64,000 nucleotides of DNA from Arcobacter sp. F2176 (lineage in GTDB: Bacteria > Campylobacterota > Campylobacteria > Campylobacterales > Arcobacteraceae). The position numbers and the translations under genes were made by a program. Location of the stretch: the NCBI RefSeq assembly GCF_004116465.1, contig NZ_PDJV01000002.1, forward strand, positions 124,001 through 188,000, given 5' to 3'. The number at the start of each line of letters is the position of its first letter. Position 1 is the first letter of the stretch. The notes beneath the pieces are model-generated. The model was not told the origin of the DNA. It saw only the letters and a program-made list of their open reading frames with translations, and did not search any database. Positions 27,342 through 37,629 of this stretch are shown here, in pieces.

Positions 27342-29669
27342 TTAATTAGTTATAGGAAGAATAGATTTTTTAAAATATCTATTTAAATCAAAAATTCCTG
27401 AATCTATAGGTTGCTCCTTATTAAATTCATTTTGAAACCAATCATATACTTCCCAAAAGTTTTTATTTTCTCTACTAATAAAATATTTAGATAATTTTTC
27501 ATTATCATCTTTCTTATAATTTATTAAAATATTAAAAAATTCACTTAAATCATCTTGTTTTACAACAATAAATAAGTTTGGATATGAGCCTACAAAACCT
27601 TTTAATATATTTATTCTATCTTTGCTAGAATTCAATCTTTCACTTTCATTAAATAAAAACGCAACATTGTCATGCCATTTATTTATGACTATTGAATAAA
27701 CATAGTCTTCTTTATTATTCATTTGTATTCTTAAATATGAAAGATTGAAATTATTACTTGAATAGTCTCTAAAAAGAGCTGTATTCTTTTTTAGTGTTAA
27801 GTCTTTTAAACTTTGCTCGATTTGACTTTTTGTATTATATTGTTTCAATATAGGGGATTGCTTATACCCTTTTTCTATAAAATTTAATTTATCTTTTGGT
27901 GTATTTGTATATTTTAATATATCTAACATCAACTCTTTTTTATACTCTTTAGATTTATATTTTACTAAGGTTTCATTTTGAGAGGGAGTATAAGTTATTA
28001 GCCATTTTGCAGTATACCCTAAGTACCATTTATCAAATTGAGTTTTTCTTATATCTTTTGGAAGGTATTCTAAAAAGTTACTTTCACCTTCTATTCTTAA
28101 TCTGTCCATATATTTTCTTACTAGTAGTTTATGAGGAGTATTCCCAAAAACATCAAATCCCACAACAAGAGAATAATAAAGTCTTTCTAATAAAGGGTAA
28201 TCAATGACCCACATAGTTTTAGGAATATCACCTAAGGCTCCCTTTTGAACTGAGGCAGAGTTAAAATGTCTATATATGGTCAATATTGCATCATTGTTTT
28301 TTTCTTCACTATTATTGCCTTTCCAGATACTATTTATATCTATTCCCTTTTTATAATATTTTTTATATAGTTCATTTTTATTTTTATAATAAGCTATAGT
28401 GTCTTGGTCGTAACTAAAAAAATCAAAAGCATCCAAAATAGGGGCGTTGGGTCCATACTCATTTGGTACACTTAATTTTTTTAAATTATCATGTATAAAG
28501 TTACTATCATGAAGAGTTACATCAAATTTTGGATCTTTAAAGGCAACCCAAAAATGGTCATTTATAACATTTAGTGCAATCTGACCTTTACAAACAGGAC
28601 CTCTTATAAATGTCATAATAAAGTAATGGATATTATCAAGTAAAAAATTGTATTTAGATGTTGCAGGTATTTGTTCATAAGCTGTTAATGGATTTGCTGC
28701 TATTTTTGAATCATAACTTACTAAAGTAGGTTTTGCTTCCCAATTTGTATTTATAAAAAGGTCTTTATATCTTTTTAATTTACTTTCATCAAGATTGTAT
28801 ACCATATGTGTTTTATGAACAATAGTTGATTTTATTTTTTGAAATCTATAATAAAATGGTTCTTCTACTTTATCATAAGGAAGTCTTGTTGCTATTACCT
28901 TTACACTTGTATTTGGTTTTGTATAAGACCTTACTAGTTCGTAAAAATCATTACTATCAGGAAATTTAATATGAGCTAAGAAAAGATGTTCATAAATATA
29001 TCTAGCTGTTACTTTATGTTTTACATCTTGATTATTCAAAAAGTCTTCGAAGATTTTTATCTCTTTTGGTTCTTTTGTTTGTATGATTTTAGGCTTTTTT
29101 ATTCCTTTATCTAACCAAGTCATAAGAAGGTTATGTTCTTCTTTTTTTAAAGCTGGAAAACCATATGGCATACCATGATAAGGCTTATCATTTAAATATT
29201 TCTCAAGTTCATCTTTATCTTTTATACAAGTTAGTTCATCATCTTCTGGTGCATAATTTCCTTTTATTTTTGGAAATTTTTGTTTTTGATTTAATAAATA
29301 AGACATGATAGAAGCATTTAGATTTGGTATCTTTTCATTTACTGGATAAAAGCCTTTTTCTCTCCATTTTTCAGTTGTAGTTGCATCTACAAAGAGCCTT
29401 GTCATCTCTCCAGCTTTTAATCTATTTTTATAAATAACCTCTTTTGTTGCTCCCCTTAAAAGACCTTCAAGTGAGCTCATTTTTAATTGGCAAGGTGAAT
29501 TATAACAAGAGTGACAAACTACACATCTTTTGTCTAGTATGGGTTTTATATCATTTTCATACGAGATATTTTTTTTAACTTCATCAAAGGAAACTTTTTG
29601 ATTAAACTGTGCATTTGCATTAGAAAGTAAAAATGTGATTGTAAATATTAAAAAAAGTGAAAATTTCAT
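27342..29669 (-). CDS. cti: Cis/trans fatty acid isomerase
   Basis: 775 residues, signal peptide (to about residue 20), then a haem c site C49-V-V-C52-H53. The opening 'YENDIKPILDKRCVVCHSCYNSPCQLKMSSLEGLLRGA' is the Cti signature, followed by 'NEYGPNAPILDAFDFFSYDQD' and 'TMWVIDYPLLERLYYSLVVGFDVFGN'. Cti is a periplasmic haem enzyme that turns cis-unsaturated acyl chains of membrane lipids to trans, stiffening membranes under solvent or alcohol stress. This fits an alcohol-oxidising organism. Monocistronic, divergent from pyrB. Confidence 0.9.
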   Translation of the reverse strand: MKFSLFLIFTITFLLSNANAQFNQKVSFDEVKKNISYENDIKPILDKRCVVCHSCYNSPCQLKMSSLEGLLRGATKEVIYKNRLKAGEMTRLFVDATTTEKWREKGFYPVNEKIPNLNASIMSYLLNQKQKFPKIKGNYAPEDDELTCIKDKDELEKYLNDKPYHGMPYGFPALKKEEHNLLMTWLDKGIKKPKIIQTKEPKEIKIFEDFLNNQDVKHKVTARYIYEHLFLAHIKFPDSNDFYELVRSYTKPNTSVKVIATRLPYDKVEEPFYYRFQKIKSTIVHKTHMVYNLDESKLKRYKDLFINTNWEAKPTLVSYDSKIAANPLTAYEQIPATSKYNFLLDNIHYFIMTFIRGPVCKGQIALNVINDHFWVAFKDPKFDVTLHDSNFIHDNLKKLSVPNEYGPNAPILDAFDFFSYDQDTIAYYKNKNELYKKYYKKGIDINSIWKGNNSEEKNNDAILTIYRHFNSASVQKGALGDIPKTMWVIDYPLLERLYYSLVVGFDVFGNTPHKLLVRKYMDRLRIEGESNFLEYLPKDIRKTQFDKWYLGYTAKWLITYTPSQNETLVKYKSKEYKKELMLDILKYTNTPKDKLNFIEKGYKQSPILKQYNTKSQIEQSLKDLTLKKNTALFRDYSSNNFNLSYLRIQMNNKEDYVYSIVINKWHDNVAFLFNESERLNSSKDRINILKGFVGSYPNLFIVVKQDDLSEFFNILINYKKDDNEKLSKYFISRENKNFWEVYDWFQNEFNKEQPIDSGIFDLNRYFKKSILPITN

Positions 29670-29757
29670 TAAGTTCCTTAGGGAGAATAGGAAAATATTA
29701 TAACCAATTTAATCTTTTTTTTGATAAAATTTGTTTTTAAAAAGGCAAGGATAATAG

Positions 29758-30639
29758 ATGCAAAACCTCATAAGAACTTCAGACTTTACAAACGAGGAGA
29801 TTATTTCATTATTTGATGATGCAAAACTGTTTTTAGATATGAAATCAAGGGATATTTTAAAAGGCAAAGTAGTAGTAACTCTATTTTTTGAAAACTCTAC
29901 AAGAACTAGAAGTGCTTTTGAAATAGCTGCAAAAAGATTGGGTGCTGAGATTGTTTCACTTGATGTGGGAACAAGTTCAAGTAGTAAAGGTGAAACTATA
30001 TTTGATACTGTTGCAAATATCAATGCAATGTGTCCAGATGCTATTATTATAAGACATTCAGAGTGTGGATTACCAGGAACTTTAGTTGATCTTGTAAATT
30101 GTCCAATAATCAATGCAGGTGATGGCAAACATGCACATCCTACTCAAGCTTTACTTGATTTGTTTACTATTATGGAACATTTTGATGGAGAAGTTGAAAA
30201 TAAAAAAGTTGCAATAGTAGGAGATGTTAGAACTTCAAGAGTTGCTGGATCTAATAGAAAACTTCTTCCTAGATTTGGTTTAGATGTGTGTTTTGTAGCA
30301 CCTGATTGTTTTAAATCAGAAACAAATGAACATAAGCAATATGATAATATTTCAGAAGTAATTGATGAAGTTGATGTTGTGATGAGTTTAAGAACACAAT
30401 TAGAAAGACACAATGAAATATATTTCCAATCAATTAATGATTATGCAAAAGATTATTGTATTACAAAAGAAGTTCTAGGAGATAGAGATATTTTACTTCT
30501 TCACCCAGGACCAGTGAACAGAAATGTTGATATTAGTGATGAGATGTTATTGGATCCTAGATCAAAAGTTTTAAAACAAGTTAAAAATGGTGTTGCTGTT
30601 AGAATGGCAGTACTTAAAAAACTAATACTTTCTCAATAG
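29758..30639 (+). CDS. pyrB: Aspartate carbamoyltransferase catalytic subunit
   Basis: 293 residues. Carbamoyl-phosphate loop [21 protein letters not shown], aspartate-binding [15 protein letters not shown], and [13 protein letters not shown]. Second step of pyrimidine synthesis. No regulatory pyrI neighbour. Ribosome site AAGGCAAGGAT. pabB follows 7 bp downstream. Confidence 0.95.
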   Translation: MQNLIRTSDFTNEEIISLFDDAKLFLDMKSRDILKGKVVVTLFFENSTRTRSAFEIAAKRLGAEIVSLDVGTSSSSKGETIFDTVANINAMCPDAIIIRHSECGLPGTLVDLVNCPIINAGDGKHAHPTQALLDLFTIMEHFDGEVENKKVAIVGDVRTSRVAGSNRKLLPRFGLDVCFVAPDCFKSETNEHKQYDNISEVIDEVDVVMSLRTQLERHNEIYFQSINDYAKDYCITKEVLGDRDILLLHPGPVNRNVDISDEMLLDPRSKVLKQVKNGVAVRMAVLKKLILSQ

Positions 30640-30646
30640 TATATAT

Positions 30647-31603
30647 TTGAATAATCAAGAATTAATAAATCAACTTAATAATTATGGCTCTTCTAAAGAG
30701 CCATTTTTTTTTATGATAAGTTATGACTTAAAAAACTACTTTTTAAAACCCTTAAAAGATTTACCCCAAGATATAAAATATGAAATCTCACCTAAAGAGA
30801 AAAAAAGTTCAATAAAAAACGAAGCCTTGATAAAATGTCCAATGAGTTTTGAAGAGTATAAAACAAAATTTGAGTATGTGCAAGAACAAATAGCTTCAGG
30901 AAACAGTTATTTATTAAATCTAACAGCTAAAACAAAAATAAAGTGTGATTTGAGTTTAGATGAGATTTATGAAAGATCAAAATCAAAGTTTAAATTAAAA
31001 TTTAAAGATGAGTTTGTGTGCTTTTCTCCTGAAAGATTTATAAAAATTAAAAAAGATAAAATCTATACTTATCCCATGAAAGGCACTATTGATGCAAGCT
31101 TAGCAAATGCTAGTGTTAAAATTTTGGGTGATATGAAAGAGATGGCTGAACATACGATGGTAGTAGACTTACTTCGTAATGACTTGGGAATAGTTTCAAC
31201 TAAAGTTAGAGTAGATAGGTTTAGATATATTGATGAAATACAAGCAGGGGATAAGAAACTTCTGCAAGTGAGTTCTAAAATATCAGGAGAACTACAAAGC
31301 AATTGGAATGAAAAGTTAGGAGATATTTTACTTTCCCTTCTTCCAGCTGGTTCCATAACAGGAACACCAAAAAGGAAAACTGTAGAAATCATAAAAGAAA
31401 TAGAAGGATATGAGAGGGATTATTATACTGGTATTTTTGGGGTTTTTGATGGAAAAAGTTTAGATAGTTCAGTTATGATTAGATTTATTCAAAAAGATAA
31501 AGATGAAAATCTTTATTATAAAAGTGGTGGAGGTATTACTTGTGATAGTGATGCCAAGTTAGAATATCAAGAGATACTTGATAAAATTTATTTACCATTT
31601 TAA
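30647..31603 (+). CDS. pabB: Aminodeoxychorismate synthase component I
   Basis: 318 residues, TTG start at 30647. A compact chorismate-binding enzyme: SFEEYKTKFEYVQEQIASGNSYLLNLT, PMKGTIDA, EMAEHTMVVDLLRNDLG, LLPAGSITGTPKRKTVEII, YYTGIFGVFDG and YKSGGGITCDSD. Together with a glutaminase (PabA) it makes aminodeoxychorismate for folate. The lyase partner pabC is not fused; a candidate is at 37833. The gene overlaps the converging regulator by 4 bp. Confidence 0.9.
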   Translation: MNNQELINQLNNYGSSKEPFFFMISYDLKNYFLKPLKDLPQDIKYEISPKEKKSSIKNEALIKCPMSFEEYKTKFEYVQEQIASGNSYLLNLTAKTKIKCDLSLDEIYERSKSKFKLKFKDEFVCFSPERFIKIKKDKIYTYPMKGTIDASLANASVKILGDMKEMAEHTMVVDLLRNDLGIVSTKVRVDRFRYIDEIQAGDKKLLQVSSKISGELQSNWNEKLGDILLSLLPAGSITGTPKRKTVEIIKEIEGYERDYYTGIFGVFDGKSLDSSVMIRFIQKDKDENLYYKSGGGITCDSDAKLEYQEILDKIYLPF

Positions 31604-32247
31604 GAAATTTGTAGTTTATATCCAATCCCAATTTGTGAAGTTATTGTATCTTTTGGAAGTTTCTTTCTTAGTCTTTTTACAAGTGTTCTGATACTCTCAT
31701 TTGTAGTAAAATCACCTTCCCAAACATATTGTTCTATGTGTTCAAAGGTAACTATTTTCTCACAATTTTTTATAAATAAATTTAAAAGTAAAATCTCTTT
31801 TTTTGCTAATTTTATCTCTTGTTTATTTTCATCATACAAAAGTTCACTACTTGTGTTATAAGTATAGTTTTCAAGTAGATTTATAGTCTCTTTTTCTTTT
31901 TTACAAAATTTATTAAGCTTTAATTCTAACTCATAGATATAAAATGGTTTTTTCAGATATTCATCGCAACCATTAGTATAAGCATCTTTAATAGTCTCTA
32001 ATTCAACATTTGCACTTATTATTATTGCGGGTGTTTTTTTATCCATAACTCTAATTTCTTTTAATAAACTAAGACCATCTATTCCTGGTACATTTATGTC
32101 TAAAATAAAACAATCATAACCATCATGAACTGCATTCAAAGCATGTCTTCCATCTTCGAACCAATCAATTTTATATTTTTTTTCCCATAGGGCTTCAATA
32201 ATAAGTTTTGATAATCTTTTATTATCTTCTAATAATAATATTTTCAT
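31600..32247 (-). CDS. OmpR-family response regulator
   Basis: 215 residues. Receiver domain with phospho-acceptor Asp50 (FILDINVPG), Lys in YLKKPF, and a C-terminal winged helix with REMOTE wing TITSQIGIGYKLQIS. One bp separates it from the upstream kinase gene, so they are a cognate pair. Next to the Mo/FeS oxidoreductase genes it may control them. Confidence 0.88.
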   Translation of the reverse strand: MKILLLEDNKRLSKLIIEALWEKKYKIDWFEDGRHALNAVHDGYDCFILDINVPGIDGLSLLKEIRVMDKKTPAIIISANVELETIKDAYTNGCDEYLKKPFYIYELELKLNKFCKKEKETINLLENYTYNTSSELLYDENKQEIKLAKKEILLLNLFIKNCEKIVTFEHIEQYVWEGDFTTNESIRTLVKRLRKKLPKDTITSQIGIGYKLQIS

Positions 32248-32248
32248 T

Positions 32249-34420
32249 CTAATTCTCTATAGAATTATCTAAACAAATAAGAATATTTGCTCCTTCATCA
32301 CAAGGCAAAGCTTTTATTGTGCCATTCATCTTATCTTCAATTATTAATTTTACCATATGAAGTCCAAACCCATCACCATTTTTTTTACTTGTAAAAAATG
32401 GCTCAAATATTTTTTCTAAGTTTTCATCTTTTATTCCAATGCCATTATCTTTTATTGATATACATAATAAGTCATTTTCAGAAGATATTGAAATAGAGAT
32501 TTTTGCTTGGAAATTTTGGCTTTGTCTTCTTTTCAAAATACTATCTTTTGAGTTATTTATTATATTTAAGATGGCCTGTTTAAATTCATTTGCATAACCA
32601 TATATTGTATAGCTTCTATTCTCTTCATAATTTACATCTACATCTATGTAGTTATATTTTGTATTGTGTTCAATTACTCTTAGAAGTTGATTTATTGCAG
32701 AATTTATTTCAAATTCACTTTTTCTAATTGAAGGTTTTATAAAATCTTTAAAATCATCAATAGTACTTGTCATATATTTAACTTGTGTCATAATTTCATC
32801 AACAAACTCTTTACTAGAGCTTTTTGAGATGTCTTTTTTATAAAGTAACTCTTGAGCTATAGTTGATATTTCTATTAGAGGAGCTTTCCATTGGTGAGCA
32901 ACAGAAGTTATCATTTCTCCTACTTCATAAAGCTTTGATCTTTGTACTATAAATTGTTCATCTTTTTTTCTTTGATTTTCTAATCTTTTCAAATCAGTAA
33001 TATCATTTATGATTGTAACAATCCCTGCTTCTTCATTTTTCTTATTTAAATACTTTTTTCGTCTAATTAAAACATTTAGAACCTCATTATTTCTACCTTC
33101 TAAAGTTGTTTCAAGATCACTTACAAATAGCTTTTTATCATCAACTTTTTGACAAATCTCAGGGAAAATGTCATTTAGTTTTTCTCCTATAATTTTATTT
33201 CTTGAAAGATTTAAGTATTTGCATAAAGCATCATTACAACCTAAAACGATACCTTCTTTACTTTTCCAATAAATTATATTTTTAATGTTATTTAACAAAA
33301 CATTGTCCAATTTAGTTTGTTCTAATAGTTTTATTTCTAAATTGACTTTTTTTACAATATTAACAATTAATCCAATAATCAAAAGAAAGAGTAAAGGCAA
33401 TAAAATAAAAGTACTATCTATTATTTTTCTATTTTTTTCAAAAAAATCTTTTGGTTTATTTATTGTGCTTGATTGTATTGGAATATTTGAATTATGTAAA
33501 TGAAATTTTTTTAATACAGAATAATCAAAATAATGTTTTGAAATAGGTGTTGATATATCTATATCTTTAATAGGTGTCCCATTTAAAAAGTAATTTGCTT
33601 TGTTTCCTGCTAGTTTTCCTTGTTCATATGGATCTACCATAATTCCACCAACTACCCCTGCACCTAAATGTATTTTATTTATAGCAAAAACAGGATATTT
33701 AGATTTTCCAAAAAACTCTTTTAAGTCTTTTTGATAGAGAAACTTTCCATTTATATCTTTATATAAACTTGTAAAAAGAACAGCACTATGTGAGGGAAGT
33801 TTTTCAATTTTTTGGTTTAGTGTTTTTATATCAATCTTTGTATCAAAAATGATATTGATTTTATTTTTATATTCTGAAATAGCATCAAGTATTTGATTTC
33901 TTATTGCTTTTGAAGATAGAGTATTATCACTTATAATATATAAAGTATTTAAATTTTTTATTGAATCTTTTATAAGTTGAATATTTTTTTTAATTTCTTT
34001 ATATTCTATGACACCAGTGACAGAATTTTTCATATTATCTGGAATTTGTATTTTATCATAGTTTTCAAGACCACAAAAAATAATAGGAGTATTATGAAAT
34101 AACTTTTTATTATTTGAAAGGGCAAAATTAAAAGCATAATTATCAACAGTGATAATTAAATCATATTTTTTATCTGCATATTTTTTTGCATATAGTAAAG
34201 ATAAAACTTCAAAGTATTCTTTACTATAATTCCTTTTTGTATCCATATATTCAATTGTAAGTTCATAATCTGGATATCGTGAAATAACACTTTGCAAACC
34301 ATCTGTTATCTCATCACTCCATTTTAGTCCATTATTATAAGAATGTAGAAGCAAGATTTCTTTTGGAGAATTTGCAAATAAGAAGTTGAATATAAGTAGA
34401 AAGAAAAAAATATATTTCAT
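32249..34420 (-). CDS. Sensor histidine kinase with periplasmic ABC-substrate-binding-like domain
   Basis: 723 residues. Signal/first helix (1-16), then a periplasmic domain (about 17-330) of the PF04392 ABC substrate-binding type (LLLHSYNNGLKWSDEITDGL, AGVVGGIMVDPYEQGKLAGN). Membrane helix about 336-358 (ILLPLLFLLIIGLIVNIV), PAS domain about 370-480, and HisKA box with His509 in VAHQWKAPL, then HATPase motifs (ILNIINNSKDSI, DNGIGI, GDGFGLHMVKLI). The sensor likely binds a small anion or organic ligand outside the cell. Lies downstream of, and on the same strand as, the Mo/FeS oxidoreductase genes. Confidence 0.88.
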   Translation of the reverse strand: MKYIFFFLLIFNFLFANSPKEILLLHSYNNGLKWSDEITDGLQSVISRYPDYELTIEYMDTKRNYSKEYFEVLSLLYAKKYADKKYDLIITVDNYAFNFALSNNKKLFHNTPIIFCGLENYDKIQIPDNMKNSVTGVIEYKEIKKNIQLIKDSIKNLNTLYIISDNTLSSKAIRNQILDAISEYKNKINIIFDTKIDIKTLNQKIEKLPSHSAVLFTSLYKDINGKFLYQKDLKEFFGKSKYPVFAINKIHLGAGVVGGIMVDPYEQGKLAGNKANYFLNGTPIKDIDISTPISKHYFDYSVLKKFHLHNSNIPIQSSTINKPKDFFEKNRKIIDSTFILLPLLFLLIIGLIVNIVKKVNLEIKLLEQTKLDNVLLNNIKNIIYWKSKEGIVLGCNDALCKYLNLSRNKIIGEKLNDIFPEICQKVDDKKLFVSDLETTLEGRNNEVLNVLIRRKKYLNKKNEEAGIVTIINDITDLKRLENQRKKDEQFIVQRSKLYEVGEMITSVAHQWKAPLIEISTIAQELLYKKDISKSSSKEFVDEIMTQVKYMTSTIDDFKDFIKPSIRKSEFEINSAINQLLRVIEHNTKYNYIDVDVNYEENRSYTIYGYANEFKQAILNIINNSKDSILKRRQSQNFQAKISISISSENDLLCISIKDNGIGIKDENLEKIFEPFFTSKKNGDGFGLHMVKLIIEDKMNGTIKALPCDEGANILICLDNSIEN

Positions 34421-34435
34421 TTGTGGCCTAGTGAT

Positions 34436-34470
34436 ATTTTGCTTTATTCTATCAAAAAATAAAGCAAAAT
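34436..34470 (-). terminator. Hairpin after the molybdopterin oxidoreductase
   Basis: 13-bp perfect inverted repeat (34436-34448 with 34458-34470, 9-nt loop) between the oxidoreductase stop and the kinase start. No T-run follows on the minus strand, so it may attenuate rather than stop transcription. Confidence 0.45.
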
Positions 34471-34496
34471 AACTAATTGATTATATATATGATAGT

Positions 34497-37034
34497 TTAT
34501 ACTTTTTTTATTTTACAAATCGTATCATTCCACGATTGCATTCCAACAATTGGAGCTGGATTTACTGGAATTATATTATTTGGGTTGAATCCATTTCCAC
34601 TTCCACCTAATCTTTTGTCCCACCAAATATTTCCATTTAAATCTAAGTCCTGATATTTAGTATATCCTTTAATATTCTCTTTTATCCCATTTTTAGCTTT
34701 TGGTACTCGACCTCCATAATTCATTCCTAAAGAGTTACTTATTGCTAATACTTCTGGATGAATCCCTTGGGTTACAAAAGCTTTTACTTCCATACTTCCT
34801 AAGACTTCATTTTTAGAAGCTTTATAACCTTCTTTTGGTCTAAATGTAGTGATTCTTATTTTATCACCCATTTTGATGCCATATTTTTTTGCTGTTTGTG
34901 TATTTATCCAAACAGGATTATCATGAACTATTTCAGTAAGATATTTTTGTGGAGCAGTTCTAGCTTGTGTATGAACATTCCATTTAAATGTAGTTAAAAC
35001 AAGTTCATTTTTACTTTTTTCTTTCAAAGATTTTGGCATTTTAAAGTGTGGATAACCATCTTCATCAAGTCCAAGTTTTTTGGCATCTATTATAATATCA
35101 TTCGATTTTATTTCAAATTTTCTTGATGGAGTTTTTAATCCTTTAAATGCTTTTCCGTCTTTTATTATACCTATGGCTTGTTTTTTACCTTTTTTATCTA
35201 CATAAATAATATCATTTTCTACAAAACTATCTTTTAAATCTTTTTCTTGAAGTTTTATATTATATGGTTCATAATTTTTTGGCTTATCCTCTATCCATAC
35301 ACCATATTTTTTCATATAATCAAAACCACTAAGACCTTCTTTGATTGGTAGTTTTGAAAATCTTAATTTAATAAACTCTTCATAAGAATCAAAAGCAAAA
35401 TATTGGGCTACTGGTTCTCCTATTTTTTTTGCAACTTTTATAAGAGTATCTGCAAAGTTTTCACAATCATAAGGGGGTTTTACAGCAGGTTGTCTAAGAC
35501 CAAAATATGGAACTAAATCATAAGCATTTCTTCCTTCTATTGTGTATCTTTCAAAATATGTTGCATCTGGTAAGATAAGATCAGCATAGTGTGCCATCTC
35601 TGAATAAACTACATCAGAACAAACATGAAAAGGAATTAATTTTTCATCTTTTAATACTTCAACTGCCGTTTGTGGGCCTTCTGGCCAAGTTTGAGGTGAA
35701 GATATTGTATATGACATATATACTTGAATATTATGTTTTTTAGTTTTGATTTTGTCATAACATAATTCACTTACTCTCATTTTTTGCCATTTATTTGCAA
35801 AAGGATAAAGTTTTGGGTCTTCTAAATCTGTACTAAATGTTGGTTTTGGAGGAATAGGGCTTGGCATAGGGAATGATTTATGTCCTTTATTTTTTGAACC
35901 ACCAAAAGCATAACCACCTTTTTTCCCTACACTTCCAACAAGGGCATTTAATATTACTACTGCTCTATCATTGTGTAATCCATTATAGTGAGCTTGTGAA
36001 CCTCTATTTGTAAAAGCAGCACAATTTGGAGCTGCTTTTGCAAACTCTATTGCAACTCTTTTTATATCACTAGCACTTAAGCCACTTTGTTCTTCGGCAA
36101 ACTCAGGAGTATATGGAGCAATAAACTTCTTATATTCATCTACCCTTACATTACACCATTCATTAATAAATTTTTCATCATATAAACCTTCATTCATGAT
36201 TACATTTGCCATTGCTAGTGCCACTGCACCTTCACTCGATGGATAAGGAGCAAACCATTCATCACTTCTTCCTGCTGTATTTGATAATCTTGTATCAAAA
36301 GTAACTAATTTTGCACCCTCATTTTTTGCCTCAATAAATCTTTTAAGTAGAGGGAAACCTCCTTGATGTGTTTCTAAAAAATTTGAACCAAAATTAAGAA
36401 AATATTTACAATCTCTAGCATCAACAGTTTCCCAACTTGTATCTCCTATTGTAGTGTAGTTTGCTGCTCTTTTATTAGATGAACAAAGGGCTCTATGGTT
36501 TAAAATCACAGGAGAACCAACTGCATCCATAAATCTACCAGTTATATCTCCCATTTTGTTTCTTCCACCATGAAAAACTATGCCTTCTGGTTTTTTATCA
36601 TCAATACATTTTTTGATTTTACCTGCCATCATATCATAAGCTTCTTCCATGGTGATTCTTTTCCAAAGACCATCACCTCTTCGTCCCACTCTTTTTAATG
36701 GATAAACAATTCTTTCTGGATAATTAACTGCACTAACTCCTCCATGAGCTTTTGCACAAAGCTTACCTTCACTATTTGGGTCTAGTGGATTTCCTTCAAC
36801 TCCAAGAATTTCTCCATCTTTTACTAAAACAGTCATTCCACATATCGTAGAACAATTTAAACATACACTTGGAACTCTTTCTATTCCTTTTATATTTTTA
36901 GCCAAAGTATTAAACTCTTGAAAAGTTGTTATTTCACTTGCTTGTGCGCTTGTTGGAGATAAAGATATGACATCTCCTAGTTTTAGTGCTGCAAGAGTTA
37001 TAGCTCCATTTCTTAAAAAATCTCTTCTATTCAT
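34497..37034 (-). CDS. Molybdopterin oxidoreductase, PsrA/PhsA-like catalytic subunit, Tat-exported
   Basis: 845 residues from the ATG at 37034, chosen because it places the Tat signal MNRRDFLRNGAITLAALKL at the N-terminus and gives a 4-bp-type overlap with the FeS gene stop. [4Fe-4S] site CLNCSTIC plus C in GKLCAKAHG; Mo-bis-MGD fold with the probable Mo ligand Cys in HRALCSSNKR. A Cys ligand puts it with polysulfide, thiosulfate, tetrathionate or arsenate reductases rather than Ser (DMSO) or Asp (Nar) enzymes. The actual substrate cannot be read from sequence. Partner FeS subunit is upstream; no NrfD-type anchor gene is present. Confidence 0.82.
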   Translation of the reverse strand: MNRRDFLRNGAITLAALKLGDVISLSPTSAQASEITTFQEFNTLAKNIKGIERVPSVCLNCSTICGMTVLVKDGEILGVEGNPLDPNSEGKLCAKAHGGVSAVNYPERIVYPLKRVGRRGDGLWKRITMEEAYDMMAGKIKKCIDDKKPEGIVFHGGRNKMGDITGRFMDAVGSPVILNHRALCSSNKRAANYTTIGDTSWETVDARDCKYFLNFGSNFLETHQGGFPLLKRFIEAKNEGAKLVTFDTRLSNTAGRSDEWFAPYPSSEGAVALAMANVIMNEGLYDEKFINEWCNVRVDEYKKFIAPYTPEFAEEQSGLSASDIKRVAIEFAKAAPNCAAFTNRGSQAHYNGLHNDRAVVILNALVGSVGKKGGYAFGGSKNKGHKSFPMPSPIPPKPTFSTDLEDPKLYPFANKWQKMRVSELCYDKIKTKKHNIQVYMSYTISSPQTWPEGPQTAVEVLKDEKLIPFHVCSDVVYSEMAHYADLILPDATYFERYTIEGRNAYDLVPYFGLRQPAVKPPYDCENFADTLIKVAKKIGEPVAQYFAFDSYEEFIKLRFSKLPIKEGLSGFDYMKKYGVWIEDKPKNYEPYNIKLQEKDLKDSFVENDIIYVDKKGKKQAIGIIKDGKAFKGLKTPSRKFEIKSNDIIIDAKKLGLDEDGYPHFKMPKSLKEKSKNELVLTTFKWNVHTQARTAPQKYLTEIVHDNPVWINTQTAKKYGIKMGDKIRITTFRPKEGYKASKNEVLGSMEVKAFVTQGIHPEVLAISNSLGMNYGGRVPKAKNGIKENIKGYTKYQDLDLNGNIWWDKRLGGSGNGFNPNNIIPVNPAPIVGMQSWNDTICKIKKV

Positions 37035-37629
37035 AATCCACCGCCCAATTTTCGATTTCATAATTTAATGGAGAAAAACTTCTTCCAAAAGTTAATTTAT
37101 TTTTCATTTTTTCATTAGCTCCAATGTGCAATGTTCCAGGTTTGTCATCTTTATGATTTTTAAATGGTTTTGCATCTTTTGGAATATATTTTTTATCTGT
37201 AATTATTGTAATTGCATTTGCAACGCAAGTTGCTTCACATGCTGTTTGAAGACCTTGTTCTAATCGGTGTTCACATAAGTTACATTTTTCAGCAATATTT
37301 GTAAATGGATTTACATAAATGGCACCTATTGAACAAGATTTTATACAATCTTTACAACCTGTACATTTACTTTCATCTATTTTTACAATTCCATTTTCTT
37401 TTGAAATAGCTCCTTTTGTACAGGCTTTTAAACATAATGCCTCATTACATTGTCTACACATAAGAGGCAAAAAATCTCTTTTTACTTTTGGGAAAGTCCC
37501 ACTATCTAAATACATTGTCATTGTTCTAAAGTAACCAAGGGGAGCTTTAAACTCCTGTTTACAGGCTACTTCACATGCATGACATCCCACACATTTTTGT
37601 GCATCAATTATCATTTGGTAATTTTTCAT
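37027..37629 (-). CDS. 4Fe-4S dicluster electron-transfer subunit (PsrB/DmsB-like)
   Basis: 200 residues with four Cys clusters: CVGCHACEVACKQEF, CRQCNEALCLKACTKGAI, CTGCKDCIKSCSIGAI and CNLCEHRL...ACEATC, enough for four [4Fe-4S] centres. This is the standard beta subunit of membrane-associated molybdopterin reductases. First gene of the operon; its stop overlaps the catalytic gene start. It has no signal peptide, so it would ride out with the Tat-exported partner. Confidence 0.88.
   Translation of the reverse strand: MKNYQMIIDAQKCVGCHACEVACKQEFKAPLGYFRTMTMYLDSGTFPKVKRDFLPLMCRQCNEALCLKACTKGAISKENGIVKIDESKCTGCKDCIKSCSIGAIYVNPFTNIAEKCNLCEHRLEQGLQTACEATCVANAITIITDKKYIPKDAKPFKNHKDDKPGTLHIGANEKMKNKLTFGRSFSPLNYEIENWAVDYE

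Noticed and set aside
29709-30413. Minus-strand frames opposite pyrB
   Set aside because: pyrB is unmistakable on the plus strand; the opposite frames have no family match or start signals.
34423-37034. DMSO or nitrate reductase assignment for the molybdopterin enzyme
   Set aside because: The likely Mo ligand is Cys (HRALCSSNK), not Ser or Asp, so those groups are excluded by sequence.
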